64,000 nt of DNA, taken from assembly GCA_910587595.1 (NCBI GenBank), contig CAJULQ010000005.1, positions 8,941-72,940 on the forward strand, written 5' to 3'. Within the stretch, counting starts at the first letter, position 1. Every line of letters begins with the position of its first letter. Shown piece after piece: positions 34,076 through 42,463 of this stretch. Both the position numbers and the translations under genes were made by a program. The notes beneath the pieces are model-generated. The model saw only the letters and a program-made list of their open reading frames with translations, did not search any database and was not told where the DNA came from. The stretch comes from an uncultured Christensenellaceae bacterium (GTDB taxonomy: Bacteria; Bacillota; Clostridia; Christensenellales; Pumilibacteraceae).

Positions 34076-34291
34076 ATGGCTACGAAAAAGACGGAAAACG
34101 CCGCCGAAAAGCAGCTCAAAGTAACGCTTGTAAAGAGCACGATCGGCAGCTTGGAAAAGCATAAAAGAACGGTGCAAGCGCTCGGTTTGAAAAAGATCGG
34201 ATCGAACGTTGTGGTGCGCGACAATCCCGCCATGCGCGGCATGATCTTCGCGGTAAAACACCTTGTGACCGTTGAGGAGGTACAGGGTTAA
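34076..34291 (+). CDS. rpmD: 50S ribosomal protein L30
   Basis: A 71-residue L30. About 12 extra N-terminal residues precede the usual LKVTLVKSTIGSLEKHKRTV. The stop overlaps rplO by one base (TAATG). Confidence 0.96.
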   Translation: MATKKTENAAEKQLKVTLVKSTIGSLEKHKRTVQALGLKKIGSNVVVRDNPAMRGMIFAVKHLVTVEEVQG

Positions 34292-34734
34292 TGAAAATGC
34301 ACGATCTTTCTCCCGCCGCGGGCGCCAGAAAAGCGCCCAAACGGTTGGGTCGCGGTATCGGTTCGGGTACCGGCAAAACGAGCGGCAAGGGTCATAAGGG
34401 GCAATGGGCGCGTAGCGGCGGCGGTGTTCGCCCCGGTTTCGAGGGCGGCCAAATGCCGCTTGCCCGTCGACTTCCCAAAACGGGTTTTGACAACCGCTAC
34501 AAAAAAGTTTATTCCATTGTGAATCTCGACGATCTCAACAAGTTCGACGACGGCGCCGTGGTGAACGCCGAGGCGCTCAAAGCGGCGGGGATCTTAAGCA
34601 AGATCGAGCCGTACGGCCTCAAAGTGTTGGGAGACGGCGAGCTCACCAAAAAAGTTACCGTTCAGGCAAAGAAGTTCTCGAAGTCCGCGACGGAAAAAAT
34701 CGAGAAAGCCGGCGGTAAAGCAGAGGTGCTCTGA
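34291..34734 (+). CDS. rplO: 50S ribosomal protein L15
   Basis: A 147-residue L15 with the glycine-rich RLGRGIGSGTGKTSGKGHKG segment. It is a late-assembly protein. Its TGA shares one base with the secY ATG. Confidence 0.98.
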   Translation: MKMHDLSPAAGARKAPKRLGRGIGSGTGKTSGKGHKGQWARSGGGVRPGFEGGQMPLARRLPKTGFDNRYKKVYSIVNLDDLNKFDDGAVVNAEALKAAGILSKIEPYGLKVLGDGELTKKVTVQAKKFSKSATEKIEKAGGKAEVL

Positions 34735-36044
34735 TGTTTCAAACACTCGTTAACGCGTTCAAGAATAAGGACGTACGAAAGAAAATCCTTATAACATTGG
34801 CGCTGATGTTTGTTTACCGCTTGGGGTGTTGGCTACCCGTTCCCGGCATTAACGGCGAAACGTATTCGGGTTCGTTCAACAGCGGCAGCATTCTGGACTT
34901 GCTGAGCATGATCACCGGCGGTGCGCTCAGCAACGGCGCGTTTTTGGCGATCGGTATATCGCCGTATATCAACGCGTCCATTATCATCCAGTTGCTCACT
35001 GTTGCCATCCCCGCGTTGGAGCGGCTCAGCAAACAGGGCGACGAGGGCAGAAAGAAACTGAGTAAGATCACTCGCTATTTCACGCTCGTATTGGCGGCGG
35101 CGCAAGCCACCGGCATCGTGATCAACTTTTCGCGCGGCGGCAACATCAGCTCGGATATCTTCGGCGCCAAAGTGCCCAACGCGTTGGTGTGCGCTTTTGT
35201 GGGCGCCATCTTGGTGGCCGGCTCCATGTTCACCATGTGGCTGGGCGAACGTATCACCGAAGTGGGCGTGGGCAACGGTATTTCCCTTTTGATCTTCGTG
35301 GGTATCCTTTCCACGGCGGGCATCAGCATCGTTTCGGTGTTCACCGCGTGGGCGGACGGCGACGAAACCGCGCCTTGGCTGTTGTTGGTGTTCTTCTTGC
35401 TCGTTATCTTGATCTTCGCTTTCATCGTGTTTGTCGATCTGGCGGAACGCAAGATACAAGTGCACTACGCCAAACAGATCAAAGGCCGCAAGCAGTACGG
35501 CGGACAAACCACCTATATCCCCATCAAAGTGAATGCATCGGGCGTGTTGCCCATCATTTTCTCCACGGCCATCCTTTCGTTCCCGCAATTGATATGCTCC
35601 ATGTTTTTGAGCGAAACCAATGCGTTTTACGTTTGGTGGTCTAAGTGGTTGGGCGTAGGACAACCTATCTATTCGGTGCTTGTGGGCGTGCTCATTCTGT
35701 TCTTCTCGTTCTTCTACGCGCAGATACAGTTTAACGCCGAAGAGGTGGCGCGCAACATTCAGCAATACGGCGGCAACATCACGGGATTGCGCCCCGGCAA
35801 GCAGACCAGCGACTATCTCAAAAAGATCAACAAGCGGCTCACGCTGTTCGGCGCCATTTTCTTGGCGATCATCGCCATCGTGCCGTCTATCATCTTCAAC
35901 TTCGTATTCAGCGGCGCGACCACGGCGCTCGTGAGCGCGTTCAGCTCCACGGGTATGCTCATTGTGGTATCGGTGGCGCTCGAGTTCCAAAAGCAAGTGG
36001 AAAGCCAGTTGATGATGAAACAGTACCGCGGGTTCTTAAAGTAA
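34734..36044 (+). CDS. secY: Preprotein translocase channel subunit SecY
   Basis: A 436-residue protein with about ten membrane helices, the pore of the Sec translocon driven by SecA. The plug region follows RLGCWLPVPGIN. A cytoplasmic loop has AERKIQVHYAKQIKGRKQYG and another has GLRPGKQTSDYLKKI, both SecA/ribosome contacts. Coupled to rplO by TGATG. Confidence 0.98.
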   Translation: MFQTLVNAFKNKDVRKKILITLALMFVYRLGCWLPVPGINGETYSGSFNSGSILDLLSMITGGALSNGAFLAIGISPYINASIIIQLLTVAIPALERLSKQGDEGRKKLSKITRYFTLVLAAAQATGIVINFSRGGNISSDIFGAKVPNALVCAFVGAILVAGSMFTMWLGERITEVGVGNGISLLIFVGILSTAGISIVSVFTAWADGDETAPWLLLVFFLLVILIFAFIVFVDLAERKIQVHYAKQIKGRKQYGGQTTYIPIKVNASGVLPIIFSTAILSFPQLICSMFLSETNAFYVWWSKWLGVGQPIYSVLVGVLILFFSFFYAQIQFNAEEVARNIQQYGGNITGLRPGKQTSDYLKKINKRLTLFGAIFLAIIAIVPSIIFNFVFSGATTALVSAFSSTGMLIVVSVALEFQKQVESQLMMKQYRGFLK

Positions 36045-36092
36045 CGACGGCGCAAACGCGAAGAGCGTTGCAATAGCGGATAGGAGAAAAAC

Positions 36093-36719
36093 ATGAAACT
36101 TGTTTTATTGGGCGCTCCGGGCGCGGGCAAAGGCACGCAGGCCGTGAAGATCGCCGAAAAGTACGGTATCGTGCACATTTCCACGGGCGACATCTTTCGT
36201 AAAAATCTGAAAGAGGGCACGCCGGTGGGGCTGAAAGCCAAAGCGTATATCGATAAAGGGCAGTTGGTGCCCGACGAAGTGACTTGCGAGATCGTGGCGG
36301 AGCGGCTCAAAGAGGCCGATTGCCAAAAGGGCTTTATGCTCGATGGGTTCCCGCGCAACGTTTACCAAGCGCAAGCGCTCGAAAAAATGACCGACATAGA
36401 CGTGGTGCTCAATATCGCCGTGGATCTTAACAAGCTCATGGCGCGCCTTACGGGGCGCCGCGTGTGCGCGGCTTGCGGCGAGAGCTATCACGTTTCCACC
36501 TTTACGCAAAGCAAATGCCTTAAGTGCGGCGGCGACGTGATCCAACGCGCCGACGACACCGAGGAAACGGTGGGTAAGCGTTTGCAGGTGTATACCGAAC
36601 AAACGCAACCGCTCATCGATTTCTACCAAAAGAAAGGCAAACTGCAAAGCGTGGACGGCATGGCGGCTATCGACGACGTGTTCGCCGACGTAGTCAAAGT
36701 GCTGGACGCCGTACGCTGA
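36093..36719 (+). CDS. adk: Adenylate kinase, zinc-LID type
   Basis: A 208-residue kinase making two ADP from ATP and AMP. The P-loop is GAPGAGKGT (7-15), followed by DGFPRN. The LID carries a zinc-site pair CAAC ... CLKC, common in Gram-positive adenylate kinases. Ribosome site AGGAG; 48 nt after secY. Confidence 0.97.
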   Translation: MKLVLLGAPGAGKGTQAVKIAEKYGIVHISTGDIFRKNLKEGTPVGLKAKAYIDKGQLVPDEVTCEIVAERLKEADCQKGFMLDGFPRNVYQAQALEKMTDIDVVLNIAVDLNKLMARLTGRRVCAACGESYHVSTFTQSKCLKCGGDVIQRADDTEETVGKRLQVYTEQTQPLIDFYQKKGKLQSVDGMAAIDDVFADVVKVLDAVR

Positions 36720-36726
36720 GCGAATC

Positions 36727-37473
36727 ATGATCACCGTAAAAAAGCCAAACGAGATCGCAAAGATGCGCGCGGCGGGTAGGCTGACGGGCGAGGCGCTGGC
36801 GTATGCCGAGGAGCGCATCCGTCCGGGCGTGACCACCGCGCAGATCAATGCGGCCGTTCACGAATATATCACGTCGCACGGCGCCGTTCCGTCGTTTTTG
36901 GGGTATCACGGATATCCCGCCTCGGCTTGCGTGTCGGTGAACGACGTGGTGGTGCACGGCATACCGGGCGGATACGTTCTCAAAGAGGGCGATATCGTGT
37001 CGGTAGACGTGGGCGTTATAAAAGACGGTTGGCAAGGCGATGCGGCGCGAACGTTTGCCGTGGGCAAGATCTCGCCCGATGCGCAAAAGCTCATCGACGT
37101 AACGCGCGAAAGCTTTTTCGAGGGCATCAAGCAAGCGCGCGCGGGGCGACGGTTGGGCGACGTGTCGGCGGCCATTCAGCAACATGCCGAGCGGTTCGGT
37201 TTCGGTGTGGTGCGCGAAATGGTGGGGCACGGCATAGGACGCCAAATGCATGAAGACCCTTCGGTGCCCAACTTCGGCACGGCGGGCACGGGCGTGCTCT
37301 TAAAGGCGGGTTACACCCTTGCGGTGGAACCCATGATCAACGCGGGCACGTTCAAAATAAAGTTCGATGCCGACGGGTGGACCACGCGCACGGCGGACGG
37401 CAGCCTATCGGCGCACTATGAAAACACCATCTGTATTTGCGACGGCGAACCCGAAATATTAACGCTTATTTAG
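36727..37473 (+). CDS. map: Methionine aminopeptidase, type I
   Basis: A 248-residue enzyme that removes the initiator methionine. The metal ligands lie in SVDVGVIKDGWQGDAARTF, GHGIGRQMHEDP and LAVEPMI. It has the short type I form without an SH3-like N-domain. Seven nt after adk. Confidence 0.97.
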   Translation: MITVKKPNEIAKMRAAGRLTGEALAYAEERIRPGVTTAQINAAVHEYITSHGAVPSFLGYHGYPASACVSVNDVVVHGIPGGYVLKEGDIVSVDVGVIKDGWQGDAARTFAVGKISPDAQKLIDVTRESFFEGIKQARAGRRLGDVSAAIQQHAERFGFGVVREMVGHGIGRQMHEDPSVPNFGTAGTGVLLKAGYTLAVEPMINAGTFKIKFDADGWTTRTADGSLSAHYENTICICDGEPEILTLI

Positions 37474-37543
37474 CCTAACGCGTCAAAAAAAACAGTGCGG
37501 TTGTTTAAGATAGGTGCTATGGTTGCTTTACAAAAAGGAAATT

Positions 37544-37819
37544 ATGTGCTATAATAAAACGTACGCCCTTAAAGAGCCCGCTGTCGGGCAGATCGTTGTG
37601 AGCAGCAAAGGGCACGATACAAACCGACTGTATGTGATCGTGGCGGTGCTCGGCGGCGATTTCGTACTTTGCGTAGACGGTCGCTACCGTACGATAGACA
37701 AGCCCAAACAAAAGCGCGTAAAGCACTTGCGGTGGGCGGGCATGTCGGAACAAGCAGCCCAAGAGGTCGGAAACGGGCGTTTGACCGACGCGGCGGTGCG
37801 CAAGATATTGCAACCGTAA
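37544..37819 (+). CDS. KOW-domain RNA-binding protein (L14e/L27e-like)
   Basis: A 91-residue protein from ATG 37544, with AAAAGGAAA upstream. The core VGQIVVSSKGHDTNRLYVIV is a KOW motif of the kind found in the small Firmicutes protein encoded between map and infA. A basic middle (KPKQKRVKHLRW) fits RNA binding. The role is probably ribosome-associated, but it is not established. Confidence 0.85.
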   Translation: MCYNKTYALKEPAVGQIVVSSKGHDTNRLYVIVAVLGGDFVLCVDGRYRTIDKPKQKRVKHLRWAGMSEQAAQEVGNGRLTDAAVRKILQP

Positions 37820-37879
37820 AGCGGCGCAAGACCCGTTGGTTCGCAAAAACAGTTACAACCATGCCAAAAGGAGATGTGT

Positions 37880-38101
37880 ATGCCGAAGGACGATAATATC
37901 GAAGCAGAAGGCATTGTGGTAGAGTGCCTGCGCAACGCTATGTTCAAGGTAAAACTCAGCAACGGTCATATTGTGACGTGTACGATATCGGGCAAGATAC
38001 GTATGCATTATATCAAGATATTGGAGGGCGATACCGTGAAGATCGAGATGTCGCCGTACGATATCACCAAGGGTAGGATAACCTACCGCAACAAAAATTA
38101 A
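37880..38101 (+). CDS. infA: Translation initiation factor IF-1
   Basis: A 73-residue OB-fold protein that binds the ribosomal A site during initiation. I chose ATG 37880 because AAAAGGAG ends at 37873, leaving six bases. The ATG at 37874 abuts the ribosome site. Conserved KVKLSNGHIVTCTISGKIR and the GDTVKIEMSPYD segment are present. Confidence 0.96.
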   Translation: MPKDDNIEAEGIVVECLRNAMFKVKLSNGHIVTCTISGKIRMHYIKILEGDTVKIEMSPYDITKGRITYRNKN

Positions 38102-38127
38102 ACGCAGACAAAAAGAGGACGGATAGT

Positions 38128-38244
38128 ATGAAAGTTAGAGCTTCGGTTAAACCCATGTGCGACAGATGCAAAGTGATCAAACGCCATGGCAAAGTGATGG
38201 TGATCTGCTCCAAGTACGCCAGCCACAAGCAACGGCAAGGCTGA
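38128..38244 (+). CDS. rpmJ: 50S ribosomal protein L36
   Basis: A 38-residue gene read directly: it starts MKVRASVKPMCDRCKVIKR and ends KYASHKQRQG. C11, C14, C27 and H33 make the zinc site, the C+ form. Ribosome site AGAGGA. It lies between infA and rpsM, as in other Firmicutes. Confidence 0.96.
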   Translation: MKVRASVKPMCDRCKVIKRHGKVMVICSKYASHKQRQG

Positions 38245-38438
38245 TCGCCTCGGTTCCCGTTTGTGCGTGCGGACTCCCCGATCGGGGAGAAACTCCGTGC
38301 GCTGTTTTGGCGTATTGGCGCTTAACATCGGTAATAATCGCGTGCGCCGCATTTTCTACCATTCCATAGAAAATACGGATAACGCCCGCGTGTTCATATA
38401 AAAAAGAAAAAGACAAAAAAAAGCAAGGAGAAAAAACC
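38245..38438 (+). promoter_or_regulatory. Gap before rpsM with a perfect palindrome
   Basis: The 194 nt hold no gene. CTCCCCGATCGGGGAG (38274-38289) is a perfect 16-nt palindrome without a T-run, so it is not a standard terminator. It may be a control site for the alpha part of the cluster. Confidence 0.4.
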
Positions 38439-38810
38439 GTGGCAAGAATAGCCGGCATTGATCTGCCCCGCGAAAAGCGCGTGGAGATCGGATTAACGTA
38501 TATTTACGGCATCGGCAAACCCACCGCGCAAAAGATTTTGGCGGATACGGGCGTGAACCCCGATACCAGAGTGAAAGACCTCAGCGAAGAAGAAGTTAAC
38601 AAGATACGTTCCTACGTGGAGCACAACTTGCGTGTGGAAGGCGACTTGCACCGCGAAGTGGCGCTCAACATCAAACGTTTGATGGAAATCGGATGCTATC
38701 GCGGCGTTCGTCACCGCAAGGGACTTCCCGTTCGCGGGCAGAACACCAAGCAGAACGCGCGCACCCGCAAAGGCCCCAAGCGCACCGTGGGCAGATCCAA
38801 GAAAAAGTAG
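38439..38810 (+). CDS. rpsM: 30S ribosomal protein S13
   Basis: A 123-residue S13 from GTG 38439 with AAGGAG upstream: ARIAGIDLPREKRVEIGL. The C-terminal tail RTRKGPKRTVGRSKKK reaches between tRNAs. Conserved RHRKGLPVRGQNTKQNAR. Confidence 0.98.
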   Translation: MARIAGIDLPREKRVEIGLTYIYGIGKPTAQKILADTGVNPDTRVKDLSEEEVNKIRSYVEHNLRVEGDLHREVALNIKRLMEIGCYRGVRHRKGLPVRGQNTKQNARTRKGPKRTVGRSKKK

Positions 38811-38824
38811 GGAGAGCATAAGAT

Positions 38825-39217
38825 ATGGCAGTGAAAAAGACCTCTTCGAGAAAGAGCAGAGTAACCAAAAATATAGATAAAGGGCAAGTGCATATCCACG
38901 CTTCGTTCAACAACACGATCATCACCGTGACCGACGAGCAAGGCAATGCCATCTCCGCCTGCAGCGCGGGCGCGCTCAACTTCCGCGGCAGCCGTAAAAG
39001 CACGCCGTTCGCGGCGCAACAAGCGTCTGAAAAAGCGGCGTTGGCGGCCAAAGATCACGGCCTCAAAACGGTGGACGTGTTTGTAAAGGGTCCCGGCAGC
39101 GGCCGCGAATCGGCCATTCGCGCTTTGGAAGTGGTGGGGCTTTCGGTAACCAGCATTACCGACGTGTCGCCCATTCCGCACAACGGATGCCGTCCGCCCA
39201 AACGCAGAAGAGTTTAA
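38825..39217 (+). CDS. rpsK: 30S ribosomal protein S11
   Basis: A 130-residue S11 of the platform: HIHASFNNTIITVTDEQG and the C-terminal PIPHNGCRPPKRRRV are conserved. It follows rpsM after 14 nt. Confidence 0.98.
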   Translation: MAVKKTSSRKSRVTKNIDKGQVHIHASFNNTIITVTDEQGNAISACSAGALNFRGSRKSTPFAAQQASEKAALAAKDHGLKTVDVFVKGPGSGRESAIRALEVVGLSVTSITDVSPIPHNGCRPPKRRRV

Positions 39218-39235
39218 TAGGAGAAAGAGAGTAAA

Positions 39236-39856
39236 ATGGCTAAATATACATGTGCAGATTGTCGTCAGTGCCGCCGCGAGGGGCAGAAACTGTTTCTCAA
39301 GGGCGAGCGTTGCACCAGTAAAAAATGCGCCATGGAGCGTAGACCCGTTCCTCCCGGACAGCACGGCATGGGCAGAAAGAAAGCGAGCGAATACAGCTTG
39401 CAGCTCAGAGAAAAGCAAAAAGCCAAACGCGCGTACGGCCTTTTGGAAAAGCAGTTCCACGGCTACTACGAAGAAGCCGAGCGCATGCGCGGCGTTACGG
39501 GCGAGAACATGCTGTCGCTTATCGAGCGCAGATTGGACAATGTGGTATACCGCATGGGTATCGGCGCCAGCCGCGCCCAATGCCGCCAGATCGTGAATCA
39601 CGGCCACATCACCGTGAACGGCACGCGCGTAGACATTCCGTCGTATCAAGTAAAGATCGGCGACGTGATCGCGGTGCACGAGTCGAGCAAAGACAACGCC
39701 ATCTTCAAAGAGTTGCGCGGCGCCCGTATCGTTATGCCCAAATGGTTGGAGTTCGACACCGAGTCGCTTGTGGGTAAGATCACAGACAGTCCCAAGCGCG
39801 AAGATATCGACCTGAATATCAACGAACAGCTCATCGTAGAATTGTACTCCAAGTAA
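39236..39856 (+). CDS. rpsD: 30S ribosomal protein S4, cysteine type
   Basis: A 206-residue S4 that nucleates 30S assembly. The N-terminal CADCRQCRREG ... CTSKKC gives a zinc-type cluster. An S4 RNA-binding domain begins near RRLDNVVYRMGI. It lies in the alpha cluster, as in Clostridia. Confidence 0.97.
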   Translation: MAKYTCADCRQCRREGQKLFLKGERCTSKKCAMERRPVPPGQHGMGRKKASEYSLQLREKQKAKRAYGLLEKQFHGYYEEAERMRGVTGENMLSLIERRLDNVVYRMGIGASRAQCRQIVNHGHITVNGTRVDIPSYQVKIGDVIAVHESSKDNAIFKELRGARIVMPKWLEFDTESLVGKITDSPKREDIDLNINEQLIVELYSK

Positions 39857-39918
39857 ATTCGATAATCAGGTAAACCGTATTGCAATCATAGTGGCGGTAA
39901 GCCACATAGGAGAATTGA

Positions 39919-40878
39919 ATGAATATGATGGAAATCGAAAAGCCACGGATCACGCTGGAGGAAAGCCCCGATTTGCGGGTAGGAAAGTTCGTTGTGGAAC
40001 CTCTCGAGCGTGGCTATGGCATCACGCTCGGCAATGCGCTCCGCAGAGTGTTGCTGTCTGCTCTGCCCGGCACGGCCGTGGTGGGCATTCGCATCGAGGG
40101 AGCCAGCCACGAGTTTACCACCATCAAGGGCGTTAAAGAGGACGTTGCCGAGATCATCCTCAATTTGAAAGGGCTCAATCTCAAAGCAAATTATTCGGAC
40201 AAGACGCTTAAAAAGACGCTCAAGATCGAGCGCACAACGCCGGGTATCGTTACGGCCAAAGATATAGAGATCGATCCCGAAATCGAGATCCTCAACCCCG
40301 ATATGTATATCTGCACGTTGGACGACGGCGGCAAGCTCAACATGGAGATGACCGTTGCGCGCGGCAGAGGGTATGTGGTGGCGGTGAACCATAAAGACGA
40401 CACCCAGCCTATCGGCTATATTCCCATCGACGCGATCTTCACGCCCGTGAAAGCCGCCAGCTATTCGGTGGAAAGCACCCGCGTGGGGCAGAGCATCGAC
40501 TACGACAAACTTACGCTCGAAGTGAAAACGGACGGCAGTCTTACCGCGAAAGACGTTTTGAGCCTTGCGGCCAAAGCGATCGAGGATCATATCCGCTTGT
40601 TCGTAAACCTTTCGGACGTGATCTCCGGCATGGACATTTTGGTGTCGCGCGAGGAAGACAAGCAACAAAAAGTTCTCGAAATGAACATCGAAGACATGGA
40701 CTTGAGCGTGCGCAGTTACAACTGCTTAAAGCGCGCCGCCATTCACACGGTGGAAGATCTCACCAAGAGAACGGAAGAAGACATGCTCAAGGTGCGTAAC
40801 CTCGGGCGCAAGTCGCTGGACGAAGTGATCGGCAAGTTGCGCAGTTACGGGTTGGACTTAAAGAGCAGCGAAGAATAA
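39919..40878 (+). CDS. rpoA: RNA polymerase alpha subunit
   Basis: A 319-residue alpha. The N-terminal dimerisation domain has FVVEPLERGYGITLGNALRR. A flexible linker precedes the C-terminal domain (from about 250), whose helix-hairpin-helix VRNLGRKSLDEV binds UP elements and activators. ATG 39919 is preceded by AGGAG. Confidence 0.98.
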   Translation: MNMMEIEKPRITLEESPDLRVGKFVVEPLERGYGITLGNALRRVLLSALPGTAVVGIRIEGASHEFTTIKGVKEDVAEIILNLKGLNLKANYSDKTLKKTLKIERTTPGIVTAKDIEIDPEIEILNPDMYICTLDDGGKLNMEMTVARGRGYVVAVNHKDDTQPIGYIPIDAIFTPVKAASYSVESTRVGQSIDYDKLTLEVKTDGSLTAKDVLSLAAKAIEDHIRLFVNLSDVISGMDILVSREEDKQQKVLEMNIEDMDLSVRSYNCLKRAAIHTVEDLTKRTEEDMLKVRNLGRKSLDEVIGKLRSYGLDLKSSEE

Positions 40879-40970
40879 GAGAATGCGCCGAGCGTGAGAG
40901 CGGCTTGCAATAAGCGCGCGTCGCGCAACGGACGGACAACGAACAATACGACTATCCGAGAGGTAAAGAA

Positions 40971-41477
40971 ATGGAACAGAGAAAATTGGGGAAACCCACC
41001 GACCAAAGAATGGCGCTACTTAGAAACCAAGTGACCGAACTTCTTTGGAACGGCAAGATAGAAACCACCTACGACCGCGCCAAAGAAGTGAGCCGTATGG
41101 CGGAAAAAGTGCTTACCATGGCTATCAATACTTACACCGACACCTATAAAAAGGTGGAAACCCGCAAAACGGACAAGGGCGAGGTGAAAGTGGAGCTTGT
41201 GAACGACGGCCCCAAGAAATTGGCGGCGCGCCGTAGGATCATGAGCATTGTGTACGATCGCCAAGAACAACGCGGCGACAAGGAATCGGCGCTTGCTTTC
41301 AAGCAACGCACCGAGCATATCCAACACCCGCTCGTGGAAAAGATCTTCAACGAGTATGCGCCCAAGTATACCAAGCGCGCCGCCGATCTCGGCCAAAAGG
41401 GCGGCTATACCCGCGTGCTCAAAATGGGATTCCGCCGCGGCGACAGCGCCGAGGCCGCGCTGATCGAATTGGTGTAA
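40971..41477 (+). CDS. rplQ: 50S ribosomal protein L17
   Basis: A 168-residue L17 near the tunnel exit. LGKPTDQRMALLRNQVTELL is conserved. An insertion of some 30-40 residues (KVETRKTDKGEVKVELVNDG) makes it longer than the 120-130 typical form; similar insertions occur in Clostridia. Last gene of the cluster. Confidence 0.96.
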   Translation: MEQRKLGKPTDQRMALLRNQVTELLWNGKIETTYDRAKEVSRMAEKVLTMAINTYTDTYKKVETRKTDKGEVKVELVNDGPKKLAARRRIMSIVYDRQEQRGDKESALAFKQRTEHIQHPLVEKIFNEYAPKYTKRAADLGQKGGYTRVLKMGFRRGDSAEAALIELV

Positions 41478-41490
41478 TTAGAAACAAAAC

Positions 41491-41530
41491 AAAAAGGCTA
41501 CGAACGTTTGTATGTTCGTAGCCTTTTTTT
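41491..41530. terminator. Strong terminator after rplQ
   Basis: AAAAAGGCTACGAAC and GTTCGTAGCCTTTTTTT pair over an eight-base loop. The A-tract on the other side also lets it end the convergent XRE gene. Confidence 0.92.
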
Positions 41531-41533
41531 GTG

Positions 41534-41740
41534 CTATATGTCTGATAAACCCAACAAATAGTCGGCAGATACATCAAAGATCTTACACAATCGCCGTATA
41601 TTTTCAATCGAGGGCTGACTTCTTCCTTTTTCCCATGAAAAAATACTGTCGTCGGTAGTTTGCACTTCCTTCGCCAACGTTTGCTGTGTCATTTTGTTCG
41701 CTGTCCGCAACTCTTTTAATCTTATAGCAAATATATCCAT
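41534..41740 (-). CDS. XRE-family transcriptional repressor
   Basis: A 68-residue protein that is almost entirely a helix-turn-helix: RLKELRTANKMTQQTLAKEV, with the recognition helix in TTDDSIFSWEKGRSQPS, then a C-terminal DYLLGLSD typical of Firmicutes XRE regulators. It diverges from the DUF6809-type gene over two palindromes; one of them overlaps its own -10 (41752-41747 on the minus strand, TATAAT). Autoregulation is therefore likely. Confidence 0.9.
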   Translation of the reverse strand: MDIFAIRLKELRTANKMTQQTLAKEVQTTDDSIFSWEKGRSQPSIENIRRLCKIFDVSADYLLGLSDI

Positions 41741-41751
41741 AAGTAAATTAT

Positions 41752-41795
41752 ACGTAAAAATTACGGAAAAGTCTTGACTTCCGTAAAAATTACGG
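41752..41795 (+). promoter_or_regulatory. Divergent promoter with paired XRE-type operators
   Basis: CCGTAAAAATTACGG (41781-41795) is a perfect palindrome. ACGTAAAAATTACGG (41752-41766) is the same with one changed base; the centres are 29 bp apart. The first sits exactly between TTGACT (41774-41779) and TATACT (41797-41802), 17 nt apart, of the rightward gene. The second covers the -10 of the repressor gene. Confidence 0.82.
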
Positions 41796-41832
41796 TTATA
41801 CTATTGGTATACTTTTTATTAGGAGAGTTCTT

Positions 41833-42096
41833 ATGTCGGCTTTAGAAGATTTGATTTACGGTAACCGCGGTACGTTGGAGAGCACGCCCACCACAAAAGA
41901 ATACAAGGCGTTGTTTTCCGTTGTGGCGGATAAGAATGAAAAAATGCGCGAATTGCTTGCATCGTCACCCGATTTGCTCGCGCATTTTGACAGCACTATC
42001 GATTCCATAGTGCAAGCAGACGCACAACTCGGCGTCGACTATTTTGCAGAGGGTTTGCGGTTTGGCATACTGCTCGGCATCGATATTGCCGATTAA
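41833..42096 (+). CDS. DUF6809-type small protein
   Basis: An 87-residue protein beginning MSALEDLIYGNRGTLE and ending FAEGLRFGILLGIDIAD. The layout (L-x-x-L-Y-x-G-N near the start, helices, then F-x-x-G-x-R-x-G at the end) resembles the DUF6809 family of small Clostridia proteins. There is no known function or toxin motif. Ribosome site AGGAG. It faces the XRE repressor across the paired operators and is probably the gene that repressor controls. Its stop overlaps that of convergent trxA by four bases. Confidence 0.72.
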   Translation: MSALEDLIYGNRGTLESTPTTKEYKALFSVVADKNEKMRELLASSPDLLAHFDSTIDSIVQADAQLGVDYFAEGLRFGILLGIDIAD

Positions 42097-42398
42097 AGAT
42101 TTGCCAACTTCGTCAAATTGTCTATAGACTGCACGCCCACGGCTTTGTTTACGGGTTGACCGTTGGCAAATACCATGATGGTGGGAATGCTCATAATGCC
42201 GAACTGCATGGCGAGTTCTTGGTTTTCGTCCACGTTCACTTTGCACACCTTTACTTTGTCGGCGTATTTTTGGGCGAATTGTTCCAAAATGGGGGTTTGG
42301 CTACGGCAAGGTCCGCACCAAGGCGCCCAAAAGTCCACCACCACGGGCAGACTGCCGCTCGTTTCTTTGGCAAAATCGTTTGCGTTCAATTCTTTCAT
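42093..42398 (-). CDS. trxA: Thioredoxin
   Basis: A 101-residue thioredoxin with the redox-active WCGPC and the cis-proline segment SIPTIMVF. It reduces cytoplasmic disulfides. The start is ATG 42398, with AAGGAG nine bases upstream; in-frame codons further out precede the ribosome site. Confidence 0.96.
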   Translation of the reverse strand: MKELNANDFAKETSGSLPVVVDFWAPWCGPCRSQTPILEQFAQKYADKVKVCKVNVDENQELAMQFGIMSIPTIMVFANGQPVNKAVGVQSIDNLTKLANL

Positions 42399-42463
42399 GT
42401 TTATATGCTCCTTATTGTGTTTTTTGTTTGCTATGTGATCGTGTAAAAAGCGGGGCGCGTATA

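Noticed and set aside
41534..42096. A toxin-antitoxin pair
   Set aside because: The genes are divergent rather than in one operon, and the 87-residue protein shows no toxin motif.
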